A stretch of 64,000 nucleotides of DNA from Nocardia grenadensis NBRC 108939 (GTDB lineage: Bacteria; Actinomycetota; Actinomycetes; Mycobacteriales; Mycobacteriaceae). Location: positions 434,001-498,000 of the forward strand of contig NZ_BDCJ01000003.1 of NCBI RefSeq assembly GCF_001613445.1. Reading direction: 5' to 3'. A program made the position numbers and the translations under genes. Below, one piece after another: positions 37,202-46,991 of the stretch. The notes beneath the pieces were generated by a model. It was not told the origin of the DNA. It did not search any database and saw only the letters and a program-made list of their open reading frames with translations. The stretch's first letter is position 1. Each line of letters opens with the position of its first letter.

Positions 37202-38238
37202 GCCGCGCACCGGACGGAGCGGTACGGGTCCTCACGGTGACGCTGAACCCGACCGTCGATATCTGCCTGGAAGTGGACGAGCTGATCGCGGAGGGCAAGA
37301 ACCGGGCACGGGTCCGCTCTGTCCGCGCGGGCGGCGGCGGTATCAATGTGGCGCGCTGTATCCGGCGGCTCGGGGGTACGGCCACCGCCCTGTACCTTTC
37401 CGGCGGCGATACCGGGCTGCGGCTGGACCATCTACTCGCGGACGAGGGTATGGACAGGCTTCGGGTACCGGTCGGGGGCGGAACACGGGAAGCCTTCGTC
37501 GTCACGGAGAACGGGACGGGGCGCAGCTACCACATCGTTGCGCCGGGTGCGACGATCACGGAGCAGGAAACGGCCGGTGTGCTCGCGGCGGTCCGGGCCG
37601 GACTACCCGGCAGCGCCGCGCTCGTCGTCACCGGCAGTGTCCCACCGGGGATCCCCGACGATTTCACGGCGACCGTGGTCCGCCAGGCCCGCCCGGGCCG
37701 GATCCCGGTACTCATCGATGTGACGGGCGGGCAGCTGCGCCGGTTACCCGGCGAGGACGTATTCCTCATCCGGCTGGACCGCAAGGAGGCCGCCGGGCTG
37801 ATCGGCTCGCCCATCCTCTCCTTCGACGACGCCCGGCGGGCGAACCACCAGCTGCTCGAATCCGGCGCGACGCGGCACGCCGTGACCACCGTGGGCGCGC
37901 TCGGGGCCGTGTATTCCGAACCCGGCGTCGATCACGAGATCTCCGCGCCACCGCTGCCCGGCCGGGCACGCAGCGACGCCTGCGCCGGCGACAGTCTCGT
38001 GGCCGCCCTCACCTATCGCACCCTGCGCGGCGATGGTTGCCTGCGCGCCTGTCAGTTCGGTGTCGCGGCGGCGGCCGCCACGGTGTCGCTGCCGGGCACC
38101 GATGTTTTCGAACCCACAACCGTCGACGAGCTGGTCCGGCGGGTCCGAGTCCGCAGTGTCGCGGCCGGGACGGATCCGGCGGGCGCGGATCGCCCCGGCC
38201 CGGATGTGAGGGATGTGGGAGCCGGTCTCGACAGGTAG
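37198..38238 (+). CDS. PfkB-family sugar kinase (6-phosphofructokinase/1-phosphofructokinase type)
   Basis: 346 residues, GTG start overlapping the previous stop (GTGA). Substrate motifs are VTLNPTVDICLEVDEL and RAGGGGINVARCIRRLGG. The catalytic loop ACAGDSLVAA has Asp265 as base. It fits the PfkB/LacC/FruK branch and resembles Rv2029c, a DosR-regulon member. It pulls carbon down glycolysis, while ppsA in the same operon pushes pyruvate up to PEP, so flux control or a trehalose/fructose route must separate them. Confidence 0.92.
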   Translation: MSRAPDGAVRVLTVTLNPTVDICLEVDELIAEGKNRARVRSVRAGGGGINVARCIRRLGGTATALYLSGGDTGLRLDHLLADEGMDRLRVPVGGGTREAFVVTENGTGRSYHIVAPGATITEQETAGVLAAVRAGLPGSAALVVTGSVPPGIPDDFTATVVRQARPGRIPVLIDVTGGQLRRLPGEDVFLIRLDRKEAAGLIGSPILSFDDARRANHQLLESGATRHAVTTVGALGAVYSEPGVDHEISAPPLPGRARSDACAGDSLVAALTYRTLRGDGCLRACQFGVAAAAATVSLPGTDVFEPTTVDELVRRVRVRSVAAGTDPAGADRPGPDVRDVGAGLDR

Positions 38239-38279
38239 GCCCGCGACCGCTCCGATCACGACCCCTCACCTTCGGCGGA

Positions 38280-38293
38280 GGACCTAATGCCCC
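38280..38293. promoter_or_regulatory. DosR-like box upstream of the DUF1918 gene
   Basis: GGACCTAATGCCCC differs at two of fourteen positions from GGGACCAACGCCCC before the USP gene at 44160. It lies 159 bases before the DUF1918 start. Confidence 0.5.
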
Positions 38294-38451
38294 TCGGTCG
38301 ATGACGATCGGGCCTCCCGGCCATTCCGTGCCGGGCGGAAGCTGAAAGCGATTCGGTAGGTCGACGGCGGCCCGGCGGGTCGCGCGCAGCGGCCGGTCCG
38401 TCGACGCTGCCGTATCACCGATCGGATCCAGCGCGAGGAGGTCGTCGATTC

Positions 38452-38709
38452 ATGCGGGCCACACCCGGGGATTGGCTGATCGTGGAAGGACACGCGGTCG
38501 GGAGGACGGTGCGGCGCGGTCTGATCGAGGAGATACACGGCGCCGACGGCGGCCCACCCTATCTGGTGCACTGGACAGACACCGGCAATCGCGCCCTGAC
38601 CTTCCCGGGACCGGACTCGCGAGTGGTCACAAGCGCGGAACTGCGTGCGCAAGAGGACGTCGTGGCACATCACTTCTCGTCGAGGCACTACCCGGCGCCG
38701 GGCTCCTGA
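38452..38709 (+). CDS. DUF1918 protein
   Basis: 85 residues. GDWLIVEGHAVGRTVRRGLI, then PYLVHWTDTG and LTFPGPDSRVV are diagnostic for DUF1918, a small beta-barrel family common in actinobacteria and of unknown role. GCGAGGAGG lies before the ATG. Its last 22 bases overlap the end of the convergent OtsB1-like gene. Confidence 0.88.
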   Translation: MRATPGDWLIVEGHAVGRTVRRGLIEEIHGADGGPPYLVHWTDTGNRALTFPGPDSRVVTSAELRAQEDVVAHHFSSRHYPAPGS

Positions 38710-41700
38710 GGACGGGCTGACGCCGAACCGTGTCCGGGCTCCGGATACGGTGCCCCGGTGGGCGGACGATCGATCAGCCGGACCGTCTCCCCGGGCTCGA
38801 GCCACACCGGCCGATCACGGCAGACCACCTCGATCGGCGGCGCGTTCCCCGGCTCCGACCCGATCTCGACGCGGCGGCCGTCGACGCGCACGATCAGCCG
38901 GTGACCCCGATACATCATCGGAAAAGACAGAGTGCCCATGGTTTTCGGCCAGTAGGGACAGAAGATGAGCTGGTCGCGCCGTATCTCCAGACCGGTGAAA
39001 CAGCGCTGCAGCAGATCGACGCTGCCCGCCATCGCGGCCAGATGGATACCTTCGCCGGTGGTCCCGCCCTGGATATCGGCAACATCCGAACGGACCACCT
39101 GCTCGAAGAACTCCATGGCACGGTCGCGGTGGGCCCGGGCGAGAACCCACGAATGCACCAGGGCGCTCAATGTGGAACCGTGCGAGGTCCGCGCCGTGTA
39201 GTAGTCGATCGTCCGCGGGATCATCTCCCCCGGCAGCTCGTAGCCCGCGCGCGTGAACAGTTCGCGGAGTTCGTCGGCGGAGAACAGGTAGAAGAGCATG
39301 AGCACATCGGCCTGTTTGCCCGCGCGATAGCGGCCGACATCGTCGCCCTCGGCCTCCAGTATCCGGTCCAGCCGCTGGATATTGCCGTAGCGGCGCCGAT
39401 AGTGCTCCCAGTCCAGTTCCCGCAGCCGCTCGTAGCCGTCGAACTGGCTGATCACGCCATCGTGGAAAGGCACGTACATCCGATGGGCGACCTCACGCCA
39501 CCGGGCCGGCTCCGCCGCACCGACCCCGAGCCGCTCCAGTAGTTCGGCGCGGGCCCGCGGGGCGAGCGTATCGAGTGCTTCGAGCGCACAGGTGATGGTC
39601 CAGGCGGCCATGACGTTGGTGTAGGCGTTGTTGTCGACGCCCGCCAGCGGAGCGTGCGGATAGCCTGTGTGGAATTCGTCGGGACCGATGACACCGCAGA
39701 GCACATACCGCCCCCGCCGGGGATCGTAATCGGCCAGCCCGGACCAGAACCGGGCGATCTCGACGAGCAACTCGGCGCCGTGGTCGGCAAGGAATTCGAG
39801 ATCGCCGGTGGCCTGGTAGTACTGCCACACCGTGTAGGCGACGGCGGCGCCGACATGGTGCGCCCGTCGGCTCGGATCCGGATTCCATCGGCCCGAGAGC
39901 GGGTTCAGGTGCAGTTGCTGGCTCTCCTCACGTCCGTCGCCACCCGACTGCCAGGGGAACATCGCACCCGGCACGCCGGCCGCCGCGGCCGCGCGGCGGG
40001 CCTCGGGCAGCCGCCGGTGGCGGTAACGCAGCAGCGAGCGCGTCAGCGCCGGGATACGCGGGTTCAGCACCGGAAAAACGAACAGTTCGTCCCAGAAGAC
40101 GTGACCACGGTAGGCCTCACCGTGCAGCCCCCGGGCCGGCACGCCCACATCCAGTTCCACGGTATTCGGCGACAGGGTCTGGATCAGATGCAGCAGGTGC
40201 AGCCGCAGCACGCGCACCGACCCCGCGTCGCCGTCGAGATCTATTCGCATCCTGCCCCAGATCCGCTCCCAGGCCCGGGTGTGTCCGGCGAAGAGTGCCG
40301 CGTAATCCGGCGCCGCCGCCAGCAACCGTCCGGCCTGGTCCGCGGGACCGGACGAGGCGCGGTCCCGGCCCGTGCACACCGCTGCTGTCTTCTCGAGCGT
40401 TACCGAGTCGCCTTCTCCGATCTCGACGCCGAACTCGTGACCGATACGGCTGCTTTCCCGCACTTCCACGGCGCGCGCGGTCCCCCCACGCAGCAGGTCG
40501 CGGATCGCCACGGCCAGCGGGATCTCCGAGTCGCCGGTGCGCGCCGCGAGAAGTACGGCCGCCTCGGACAACCGGGCGGTCTGCACCTCGTCCAGATGTA
40601 CTCCGGACAGGGCCCGGTAGCGTTCGACCAGGCTGTTACTCACCGCCCCGTCGATCATCGAGCGCAGCTGGAGCGTGCCAGACCAGTTCTCGGCCGTCAC
40701 AGTCGTGACGAGGGCTCCCAGATGCGGACGGTGCATCGCCGCGAATCGCCGCTGCTCGACCCTGGTGATCCGGCCCGCGCCGTCCCGGAACCGGAACCAC
40801 CGGATCAGTTCGGCGCGCCGCAGGTCCAGACGCTGCCGATAGTCCAGCAGTTCGGCGGTGTCGAGATCGAACCAGTCACCGTCGGCGACCCGGAATGTCA
40901 CCGGCAGCCAGTTCGGCAGGTTGACCATGCTTTCGTTGTCGACGGTCCGGTCGTTCACCCGGTCCCAGAGCCGGTTGTAGATCCCGGCCACGTAGGTGCC
41001 GGGGTAGTGACACGGTCCCGCCCGGCTCTCCGGTGCGGCTCCGCGCACAGCGAAATAGCCGTTGCCGACGGTGCAGAGCGCCTCGCGGAGCTTTTCCTGT
41101 TCCGGGTCGTAGCCGTTATAGGCGAACGACCACGTCTCCGCTTCCGCCGCGGCCGGGCCGGTGCCGAGCAACCGCACGCACCGGGCGAGCAGATCCGCGA
41201 CCCGGCGGGGGCCGTCCACCGAGAAGTGGGCGGCGGTGTATCGGCCGGTGTTCTCCGCGGCCCGCACCACGACGGCGACCCCGTCCGGCCCGACGACGTC
41301 GAAGGCGTCCTCATCGGTCATATCGTCACCGAGGTACAGCGGGACAACCGGTCCGTCGATCCGGTCCAGGATCCAGCGCAGTGCGTCACCTTTGTCCCAG
41401 TCCACATCCGGCCGCAACTCGATCACCTTGCGTCCGGAGGTCACCCGCAGACCGCGAGCGCGCCCGGTCGCGCCGACGAGGGTGATCACTTCGGCCACGT
41501 CCGCCTCCGTCGCCGCCCGGAAGTGCACGGCCACGGCGAACCGTTTGTGCTCGACAGTGATCCCGGCGATATCGCCGAGTCGCACCCGCAGATCCGCGGC
41601 GGCACCGGCGAGGTCGGCCTCCGCGCCCGGTAGTGCGCCGGGCAGATGACCGCTGCCGTCCGGTGCCATCAGTTCGACACCGTGGCTGCCCGCGAGCCAG

Positions 41701-42716
41701 ATGCCGGGAACCGGCATCCGCGCCCGCAAATCGTCGAGCCCACGACCGCTGAGCACCGCAACCGGGCACCGCGCGGCCAGATCCGCGAGGGTCGCGGCCA
41801 CGCCCTCCACCATCTCGGCGGCGGCCGGGTCGGTGACGATCTCGGCCAGGGTCCCGTCGAAATCCAGTAGCACAGCGGGCTTCTCGGTCTCCAGCAGATC
41901 CGCGAACCGCGGCCAGTACTCGAAAGCATCGGGGACCTCACCGACCCGCCGGAACCCGCCGCGCACACCGATCCGGGCGGCGTCGTCGACCACCGTATCG
42001 GCGCCCGCGGCCAGCAGCCTGTCCCCGTCACCTGCCCGGTCGATACCCACCACCAGTCCGAAACCCCCGTTGCGGCCCGCCGCCACCCCGGCTTCGGCGT
42101 CCTCCACCACGACGACCCGGCTCGGCGCACAGTGCAGACGCGCCGCGGTTTCGCGTAGCACGGCCGGATCCGGCTTCCCCGGCAGGCCGAGTTCTTCCGC
42201 GTCCACCCCGTCGACCCGGACCTCGAAGAGGTGGGCGAGACCGGCCGCGGCGAGCACCTGCTCGCAATTGCGACTGGCGGTGAACACGGCGGTCCGGATG
42301 CCTTCGGAGCGGAGGCGGCGAACCAGCGCCACGGTGGAATCGAACGCCACGACACCGTCGCGCGCGACACGCTCGCGGAACAGCTGGTCCTTGCGGTTAC
42401 CGACACCGCATACGGTCTCGGCCGATTCGGGATCGGCCGGACCACCCCAGGGCAGCCGGATATTGCGGGAGGCGAGGAAATCGGCCACACCGCGATAGCG
42501 AGGCTTACCGTCCACGTACTTCAGATAGTCGACCTCGGTGAACGGTGACCGGTCCTGTCCGGGGGCGGCCGGCCGTGCGGCGAGGAAGGCGTCGAACAGC
42601 TCGGTCCACACCGCGGCGTGTATCGAGGCGCTGTCGGTCACCACCCCGTCCATATCGAAGATCACCGCGTCGTGACGGCGCGTATCGATCCGCGGCGCGG
42701 CCGCACTGTGAGCCAC
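38688..42716 (-). CDS. OtsB1-like fusion: HAD phosphatase/mutase + trehalose-phosphatase + GH65 hydrolase/phosphorylase
   Basis: 1342 residues from GTG 42716. Residues about 10-260 are a beta-phosphoglucomutase-like HAD (VIFDMDGVVTDSAS). From about 280 to 510 lies a trehalose-6-phosphate phosphatase domain (VLLDFDGTLAEIVTDP, YLGDDMTDEDAFD). From about 525 comes a GH65 maltose/trehalose-phosphorylase-type domain (YDPEQEKLREALCTVGNGYF, then VIGPDEFHTGYPH with the likely general acid near 1014). M. tuberculosis Rv2006 (OtsB1, 1327 residues) has this architecture and is in the DosR regulon. It could release trehalose and split it phosphorolytically, feeding the mutase domain. No strong ribosome site is seen. 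Confidence 0.93.
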   Translation of the reverse strand: MAHSAAAPRIDTRRHDAVIFDMDGVVTDSASIHAAVWTELFDAFLAARPAAPGQDRSPFTEVDYLKYVDGKPRYRGVADFLASRNIRLPWGGPADPESAETVCGVGNRKDQLFRERVARDGVVAFDSTVALVRRLRSEGIRTAVFTASRNCEQVLAAAGLAHLFEVRVDGVDAEELGLPGKPDPAVLRETAARLHCAPSRVVVVEDAEAGVAAGRNGGFGLVVGIDRAGDGDRLLAAGADTVVDDAARIGVRGGFRRVGEVPDAFEYWPRFADLLETEKPAVLLDFDGTLAEIVTDPAAAEMVEGVAATLADLAARCPVAVLSGRGLDDLRARMPVPGIWLAGSHGVELMAPDGSGHLPGALPGAEADLAGAAADLRVRLGDIAGITVEHKRFAVAVHFRAATEADVAEVITLVGATGRARGLRVTSGRKVIELRPDVDWDKGDALRWILDRIDGPVVPLYLGDDMTDEDAFDVVGPDGVAVVVRAAENTGRYTAAHFSVDGPRRVADLLARCVRLLGTGPAAAEAETWSFAYNGYDPEQEKLREALCTVGNGYFAVRGAAPESRAGPCHYPGTYVAGIYNRLWDRVNDRTVDNESMVNLPNWLPVTFRVADGDWFDLDTAELLDYRQRLDLRRAELIRWFRFRDGAGRITRVEQRRFAAMHRPHLGALVTTVTAENWSGTLQLRSMIDGAVSNSLVERYRALSGVHLDEVQTARLSEAAVLLAARTGDSEIPLAVAIRDLLRGGTARAVEVRESSRIGHEFGVEIGEGDSVTLEKTAAVCTGRDRASSGPADQAGRLLAAAPDYAALFAGHTRAWERIWGRMRIDLDGDAGSVRVLRLHLLHLIQTLSPNTVELDVGVPARGLHGEAYRGHVFWDELFVFPVLNPRIPALTRSLLRYRHRRLPEARRAAAAAGVPGAMFPWQSGGDGREESQQLHLNPLSGRWNPDPSRRAHHVGAAVAYTVWQYYQATGDLEFLADHGAELLVEIARFWSGLADYDPRRGRYVLCGVIGPDEFHTGYPHAPLAGVDNNAYTNVMAAWTITCALEALDTLAPRARAELLERLGVGAAEPARWREVAHRMYVPFHDGVISQFDGYERLRELDWEHYRRRYGNIQRLDRILEAEGDDVGRYRAGKQADVLMLFYLFSADELRELFTRAGYELPGEMIPRTIDYYTARTSHGSTLSALVHSWVLARAHRDRAMEFFEQVVRSDVADIQGGTTGEGIHLAAMAGSVDLLQRCFTGLEIRRDQLIFCPYWPKTMGTLSFPMMYRGHRLIVRVDGRRVEIGSEPGNAPPIEVVCRDRPVWLEPGETVRLIDRPPTGAPYPEPGHGSASARPQEPGAG

Positions 42717-42751
42717 GAATCCAGTGTGACCGGCCCGGCGCCCGGCCCGAC

Positions 42752-42767
42752 AGGGGCGAAGGTCCGC
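42752..42767. promoter_or_regulatory. DosR-like box upstream of the OtsB1-like gene
   Basis: AGGGGCGAAGGTCCGC, 36 bases before the GTG start; it would overlap a promoter with a very short leader. Confidence 0.6.
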
Positions 42768-42850
42768 TTCTTCGGCCGACAGAAACTCTCGGCCCCGGAT
42801 GCCGCCTCTCACCGGGCCTGCCCGGCCGCGACCGCGAGCGTCGTGACGGC

Positions 42851-43843
42851 TCACCCCGCCGCGGAGATATCGACGACCTCGAGCACCTCGTCGGTAGCAC
42901 GCCGCGGGGTACGCGGCGGTGGCGGCGCCAGCGCGCGTCCCAACCGGACGAGCAGCTGCGGGAACCGTGGCCCGGCCAGTTCGGTGACCCTCTCGCGGGC
43001 CGAGGCGAGCTCGGTGACATGGGTGAGAACGCAGGTCGACAGGTTCTCGACGGTGCACTCCAGCAGTACCGCCGACAGCGCCTCTCCGCACCACAGCAGC
43101 GACTCGACCGTATCGTCGCGGCTGGACAGTACGACGATCATCGCATCGTCCGGGGGGACGTCCTCGTCGGCCGCACCCAGTGCACCCACCGGGAAACTGC
43201 GGTTGACCGGCACCTGGGCCGCCAGGTCCGGCGAGGGCAGCCGACCGGCCGGGATCCCGGCACCGCCGTGGCTGCCGGCCCCGGCCCACCACAGCAGTTC
43301 CGATTGGTATCGGGGATCGTGCCGGCGCAACTTCGTGGTGGTCCGGGAAAGCCCGTCCAGCTCGGCTCGCAGACGCGGGTCCACCACATGCAGTGCGGTA
43401 TCGCGGTGCCGGCACAAACTCTGCAGCACCGGCTCGAGTTCGGCCCAGCCGCCGGGGGCGGCCATGGGCGCTCGGTCGGTGTATCGGCTCTCGATCGCCG
43501 CGGCGGACAGCACATCGATCTCGAACGGCTCGCGCCGCCCCGCGAACGACAGCGCGGCCAGATTCGCCCGCACCGGAGGTTCCGGGAACCGGGTGACGCG
43601 CGCATTCCAGCCGGCGGCCGCCCATGCGACGAGGATATGGTCGAGCACCGCACCACAGGCGAGGATGCCCTGACGGTTCAAGGGGTCGGTACCGGGCAGT
43701 AGCCGTTCGGCGTCGACGAAGAGCTCCAGTGTGCTGCCGTCCCAGCGCCACCGCCAGGGTTGACTGTTGTGCAGGGACGGCGCGCGACAGGCGCGCTCCA
43801 GCACCGCACGCACAGTGTTCTCATCGGGCTTCTGCTCGCGCAT
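42851..43843 (-). CDS. Acg-family nitroreductase-like protein (copy 2)
   Basis: 330 residues. RAPSLHNSQPWRWRW, then IESRYTDRAPM and FPQLLVRLGRAL are Acg hallmarks. It differs widely from the other two copies in this window, so all three diverged long ago. It is divergent from the USP gene at 44160, with three DosR-like boxes between. It ends 135 bases before the OtsB1-like gene on the same strand. Confidence 0.92.
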   Translation of the reverse strand: MREQKPDENTVRAVLERACRAPSLHNSQPWRWRWDGSTLELFVDAERLLPGTDPLNRQGILACGAVLDHILVAWAAAGWNARVTRFPEPPVRANLAALSFAGRREPFEIDVLSAAAIESRYTDRAPMAAPGGWAELEPVLQSLCRHRDTALHVVDPRLRAELDGLSRTTTKLRRHDPRYQSELLWWAGAGSHGGAGIPAGRLPSPDLAAQVPVNRSFPVGALGAADEDVPPDDAMIVVLSSRDDTVESLLWCGEALSAVLLECTVENLSTCVLTHVTELASARERVTELAGPRFPQLLVRLGRALAPPPPRTPRRATDEVLEVVDISAAG

Positions 43844-43928
43844 GCCGACACCTCCGCTGCCCCGCGCATATCACCGGGTCGCCGCGACCCCATTCCTGCA
43901 TACTGACCGACCCCGGCAGCCTCGCGAG

Positions 43929-44039
43929 AGTGCCGAAGGTCCCCCGTCCCGGAGGAGCAGGGCCCGGGTCGGCCGGACCGGCGCCGAATATCGCGGCCGG
44001 GAATCGACTTTGGTCTCTTCCGACCGGGACCAACGCCCC
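43929..44039. promoter_or_regulatory. Three DosR-like boxes in the acg copy 2/USP divergent region
   Basis: AGTGCCGAAGGTCCCC at 43929-43944; TCGACTTTGGTCTC at 44004-44017; GGGACCAACGCCCC at 44026-44039. The last two have centres 22 bases apart, two helical turns, like the tandem boxes known at DosR promoters. The rest of the 316-base gap holds no gene. Confidence 0.65.
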
Positions 44040-44159
44040 CATCGTCGGCGTGGTCCGCGCTTTAATCTCGCTGTATCCGGAGGAACCGGAGCGGCGGAGA
44101 ACCGTGGCCGGTAGGCGGGCCCGGATTCCGATGCCGATGAGCGAAAGGGTGAGCCCACC

Positions 44160-45026
44160 GTGAGCACACATACCCGAGAGCCCGTGGTCGTCGGTGTCGA
44201 CGGCTCGGCCGCGTCGTTCGCCGCCGTCCAGTGGGCGACCCGGACAGCGGCCGGACACGGCGATCCGCTGCACCTGATGTACGCCGTCGGGGCGCCACTG
44301 GATTTCGGGCCCGGGCTCGGGGTCGTCGCCTTCGACAATCAAGCGCTGCGGGCCGACGGCGAGGCCGTATGCGCCTCCGCCGCGAAGATCGCCCGCGAAA
44401 TCGCCGGGGAACTGGAGATCACCACGCTCGTGGTCGATCCCGACCCGGCGCCCACGCTGATCGAGAGATCCCGGACCGCCCGCCTGGTCGTTGTGGGCAC
44501 CTACGGCCGTAGCGCGATCGGGCGGGGGCTGCTCGGCTCGGTGAGCACCTCCCTGGCGCGGCATGCGCACTGCCCGGTCGCCGTGGTCCCACAGAGTTAC
44601 GCCGAACACGGCGAACGCCCCGGCACGCCGGTGGTGGTCGGGGTGGACGGGTCACCACGCAGCGCCGAGGCCGTCGATATCGCCTTCGCCGAGGCCTCCC
44701 GGCGCGGCACCGGTCTGGTCGCGGTCACCACCTGGTCGGAGTTCTTCCGGTACCGGTCGCGTGCCGAGATGCAGGAGCAGGCCCGCACGCTACAGGCCGA
44801 GGGCCTGGCCGGGCACACCGAGCAGTACCCGGATGTCCCGGTGACCCGTGTCGTCGTCGAGGACCGGCCCGCACGGAGATTGCTGCACGAAGCCGAGGGC
44901 GCGCAACTGGTTGTCGTCGGCAGTCACGGTGGCGGCGGTTTCGCCGGGATGAGCCTGGGCTCGACGAGCCAGGCGGTGCTGCACGGGGTTTCCGTACCGT
45001 TGATCATCGCCCGGCCCCGCGCCTGA
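44160..45026 (+). CDS. Universal stress protein, tandem USP domains
   Basis: 288 residues, GTG start with AAAGGG upstream. VVVGVDGSAASFAAVQWAT and VVGTYGRSAIGRGLLGS form domain one; VVVGVDGSPRSAEAVDIAF and VVGSHGGGGFAGMSLGS form domain two. Both loops support ATP binding. It is the most canonical USP in the window and has the best DosR-like tandem box before it. Confidence 0.94.
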   Translation: MSTHTREPVVVGVDGSAASFAAVQWATRTAAGHGDPLHLMYAVGAPLDFGPGLGVVAFDNQALRADGEAVCASAAKIAREIAGELEITTLVVDPDPAPTLIERSRTARLVVVGTYGRSAIGRGLLGSVSTSLARHAHCPVAVVPQSYAEHGERPGTPVVVGVDGSPRSAEAVDIAFAEASRRGTGLVAVTTWSEFFRYRSRAEMQEQARTLQAEGLAGHTEQYPDVPVTRVVVEDRPARRLLHEAEGAQLVVVGSHGGGGFAGMSLGSTSQAVLHGVSVPLIIARPRA

Positions 45027-45132
45027 GCGGATCCGTATCGACGCGGCGGCGCGGTCGGGAACACCCGGCCGGCCTCGCGTCGAGCGCCCCCTTCGCACCG
45101 GGCGCCGGCGGACCGGAACTCTTCGCCCGATA

Positions 45133-46143
45133 TCAGGGCAGTAGCACGGCGGCACCGTCGAAGCGGCCGTGCGCGAGATCGGCGAGGGCCTGGTCGGCCC
45201 GCTCCAGTGGGTAGGGATGGGTCGTCACCCGCAGCCGATGACGCGCCGCGAAGGCGAGAAAATCGCGGGCGTCGGTGCGCGTATTGGACGTGACGCTGCG
45301 AACCTGCCGCTCACGGAACAGATGGCGCCGATAGTCGAGCGGGGGAATATCGGTGAGATGGATACCCGCCACCGCCAGGGTCCCGCCCGGCCCGAGGGCT
45401 TCCAGCGCCGGCGGTACCAGCTCGCCCACCGGGGCGAACAGAATGGCCGAATCCAAGCGCTCCGGGGGTGGATCCGCGGCGTGCTGTACCGACGTCACAC
45501 CCAGACCGAGCGCGAGTTGCCGGGATGCGGCGCCGCGGGTCATGACATGGACGCGGGCGCCCCGGGCGAGGGCGACCTGAGCCGTCAGATGGGCGCTGCC
45601 GCCGAATCCGTAGATTCCCAGTACTCCGCCTTCGGGTACGAGGGCACGGGTGAGGGCCCGGTAGCCGATGATGCCCGCGCACAACAGAGGCGCCAACTCC
45701 CGGTCCGCGTATCCGACCGGCAAGGCCAATGCGAACTCCGCGGGGACCGTGACATATTCGGCGTACCCGCCGTCGGCGTCCCATCCGGTGTACCGCGACT
45801 CCGGGCACAGGTTCTCCGCACCTTTCCGGCAGAATTCGCACACACCGCAGGTGTGCCGCAGCCACGGGATCCCGACGCGATCCCCCGGCGTGAAATCCCC
45901 CCGTTCCGCGGTGGCGACGACCTCCGCGACGACCTCGTGGCCCGGTACGACATGCGGGCGGTGCACGGGCAGGTCGCCCTCCACCACATGCAGATCCGTC
46001 CGGCACACACCGCACGCGAGGACGCGGGCGAGCAGTTCACCCGGGCCCGGTCGTGGCAGCGGCTCCCGTCGCGCGATGATCGGTTTGCGGTCGATACTTC
46101 TGGGCGCGTCCACCCGCCACGCCCGCATGGTCACCGGGTTCAC
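45133..46143 (-). CDS. Zinc-dependent alcohol dehydrogenase (AdhA-like)
   Basis: 336 residues. [16 protein letters not shown] holds the catalytic zinc cysteine, GHEVVAEV the histidine and glutamate, and [15 protein letters not shown] the structural zinc. The nucleotide fold shows [19 protein letters not shown]. It would oxidise alcohols or reduce aldehydes with NAD(H). GTG 46143 overlaps the stop of the upstream gene and has GGAGG in front; ATG 46128 is an alternative. In M. tuberculosis, AdhA-like enzymes are not core DosR genes, so its membership here is by position only. Confidence 0.92.
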   Translation of the reverse strand: MNPVTMRAWRVDAPRSIDRKPIIARREPLPRPGPGELLARVLACGVCRTDLHVVEGDLPVHRPHVVPGHEVVAEVVATAERGDFTPGDRVGIPWLRHTCGVCEFCRKGAENLCPESRYTGWDADGGYAEYVTVPAEFALALPVGYADRELAPLLCAGIIGYRALTRALVPEGGVLGIYGFGGSAHLTAQVALARGARVHVMTRGAASRQLALGLGVTSVQHAADPPPERLDSAILFAPVGELVPPALEALGPGGTLAVAGIHLTDIPPLDYRRHLFRERQVRSVTSNTRTDARDFLAFAARHRLRVTTHPYPLERADQALADLAHGRFDGAAVLLP

Positions 46144-46592
46144 ACCGCGACCTCCGCGATCAACCGCGTCCCGGTGACCAGGGTGGGTTCGATACCGATG
46201 ACGACGCCGCTGTCCGGATCGTCCCAGGGGCCGAGCCGCCGCGCGTACTCCGCGGCGAGTTCCCCGGCGGTGATCACCCGTGCCGGCCCGGTGACCAGCA
46301 CCGACCATCCGATCCGGCGCACCGGGTCGATCTCGTCGGCGTGATAGGCGACGATGGCGGGACGGCCGAGCGCCGTCCCGGACAGCCCGGCGAACGGCTG
46401 GGTCCGCACGATCACCTCCCCGTCGTCGCCGATGAGGTGATTCACCGGCCGCACCGCGGGCAGCGCGTCGGCGGTGAACACGAGGCGCCCGAAGGGGGCG
46501 GTGGCGAGCAGGCGCAGGGCTTCGGCGCGCTCCAGCGGCACGGTTCGCCGCGGAACTCCGCCGTGGCCCGGGGCCAGTTCGGGACCGATCAC
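46140..46592 (-). CDS. Pyridoxamine-phosphate-oxidase-fold flavin/F420-binding protein
   Basis: 150 residues with a split-barrel pattern: [20 protein letters not shown], then [34 protein letters not shown] and [13 protein letters not shown]. Similar small proteins occur in mycobacterial DosR regulons (for example Rv3129-type). Likely binds FMN or F420; the reaction is unknown. It shares four bases with the alcohol dehydrogenase, so the two form an operon. Confidence 0.88.
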   Translation of the reverse strand: MIGPELAPGHGGVPRRTVPLERAEALRLLATAPFGRLVFTADALPAVRPVNHLIGDDGEVIVRTQPFAGLSGTALGRPAIVAYHADEIDPVRRIGWSVLVTGPARVITAGELAAEYARRLGPWDDPDSGVVIGIEPTLVTGTRLIAEVAV

Positions 46593-46991
46593 CTCGTTTC
46601 CCCGCTTCCTCTGTCGGCGCCTCTCCCCAGATCACCACCACGGCAAGGAAAGAGACAGGGTCGAATGCCCTCTGCCGCCGCTCACCAAGTACCTTCCCGG
46701 CTCGCCGCGCCCGCGCGCACACCGGCGGATCCGAACACCACTTCCCCGCCTCCGCATCACGGAAACCCCATGCCCTCGACCGGGGCCCAATGTCCCCGGC
46801 ACGGGAGCCGAGCGACCCTGGGGACACCCGGTCGGCCCCGTTTATCGTCGACGCATCGTCGCGTGCAGCGAGACGGAGAAGCGAGTACCGCGCCGGCCGG
46901 GACGGCGAGTTCGGTCATGCGTGCGCGCACCCGATCGAACGGCGACGCTTGCCGCCGCGGCGGCCGACGGCGGCGAAAGGATCGGCGCGTC
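46593..46991. other. Divergent intergenic region with a DosR-like box
   Basis: GGGTCGAATGCCC at 46658-46670 lies 66 bases before the split-barrel gene. No other gene is supported; open frames here lack family motifs. AAAGGA near 46977 serves the rightward gene. Confidence 0.5.

Noticed and set aside
42717..43751. Extension of the OtsB1-like frame 345 codons further upstream
   Set aside because: That part is the shadow of the Acg-type gene on the same strand and shows no HAD or sugar-phosphate features.
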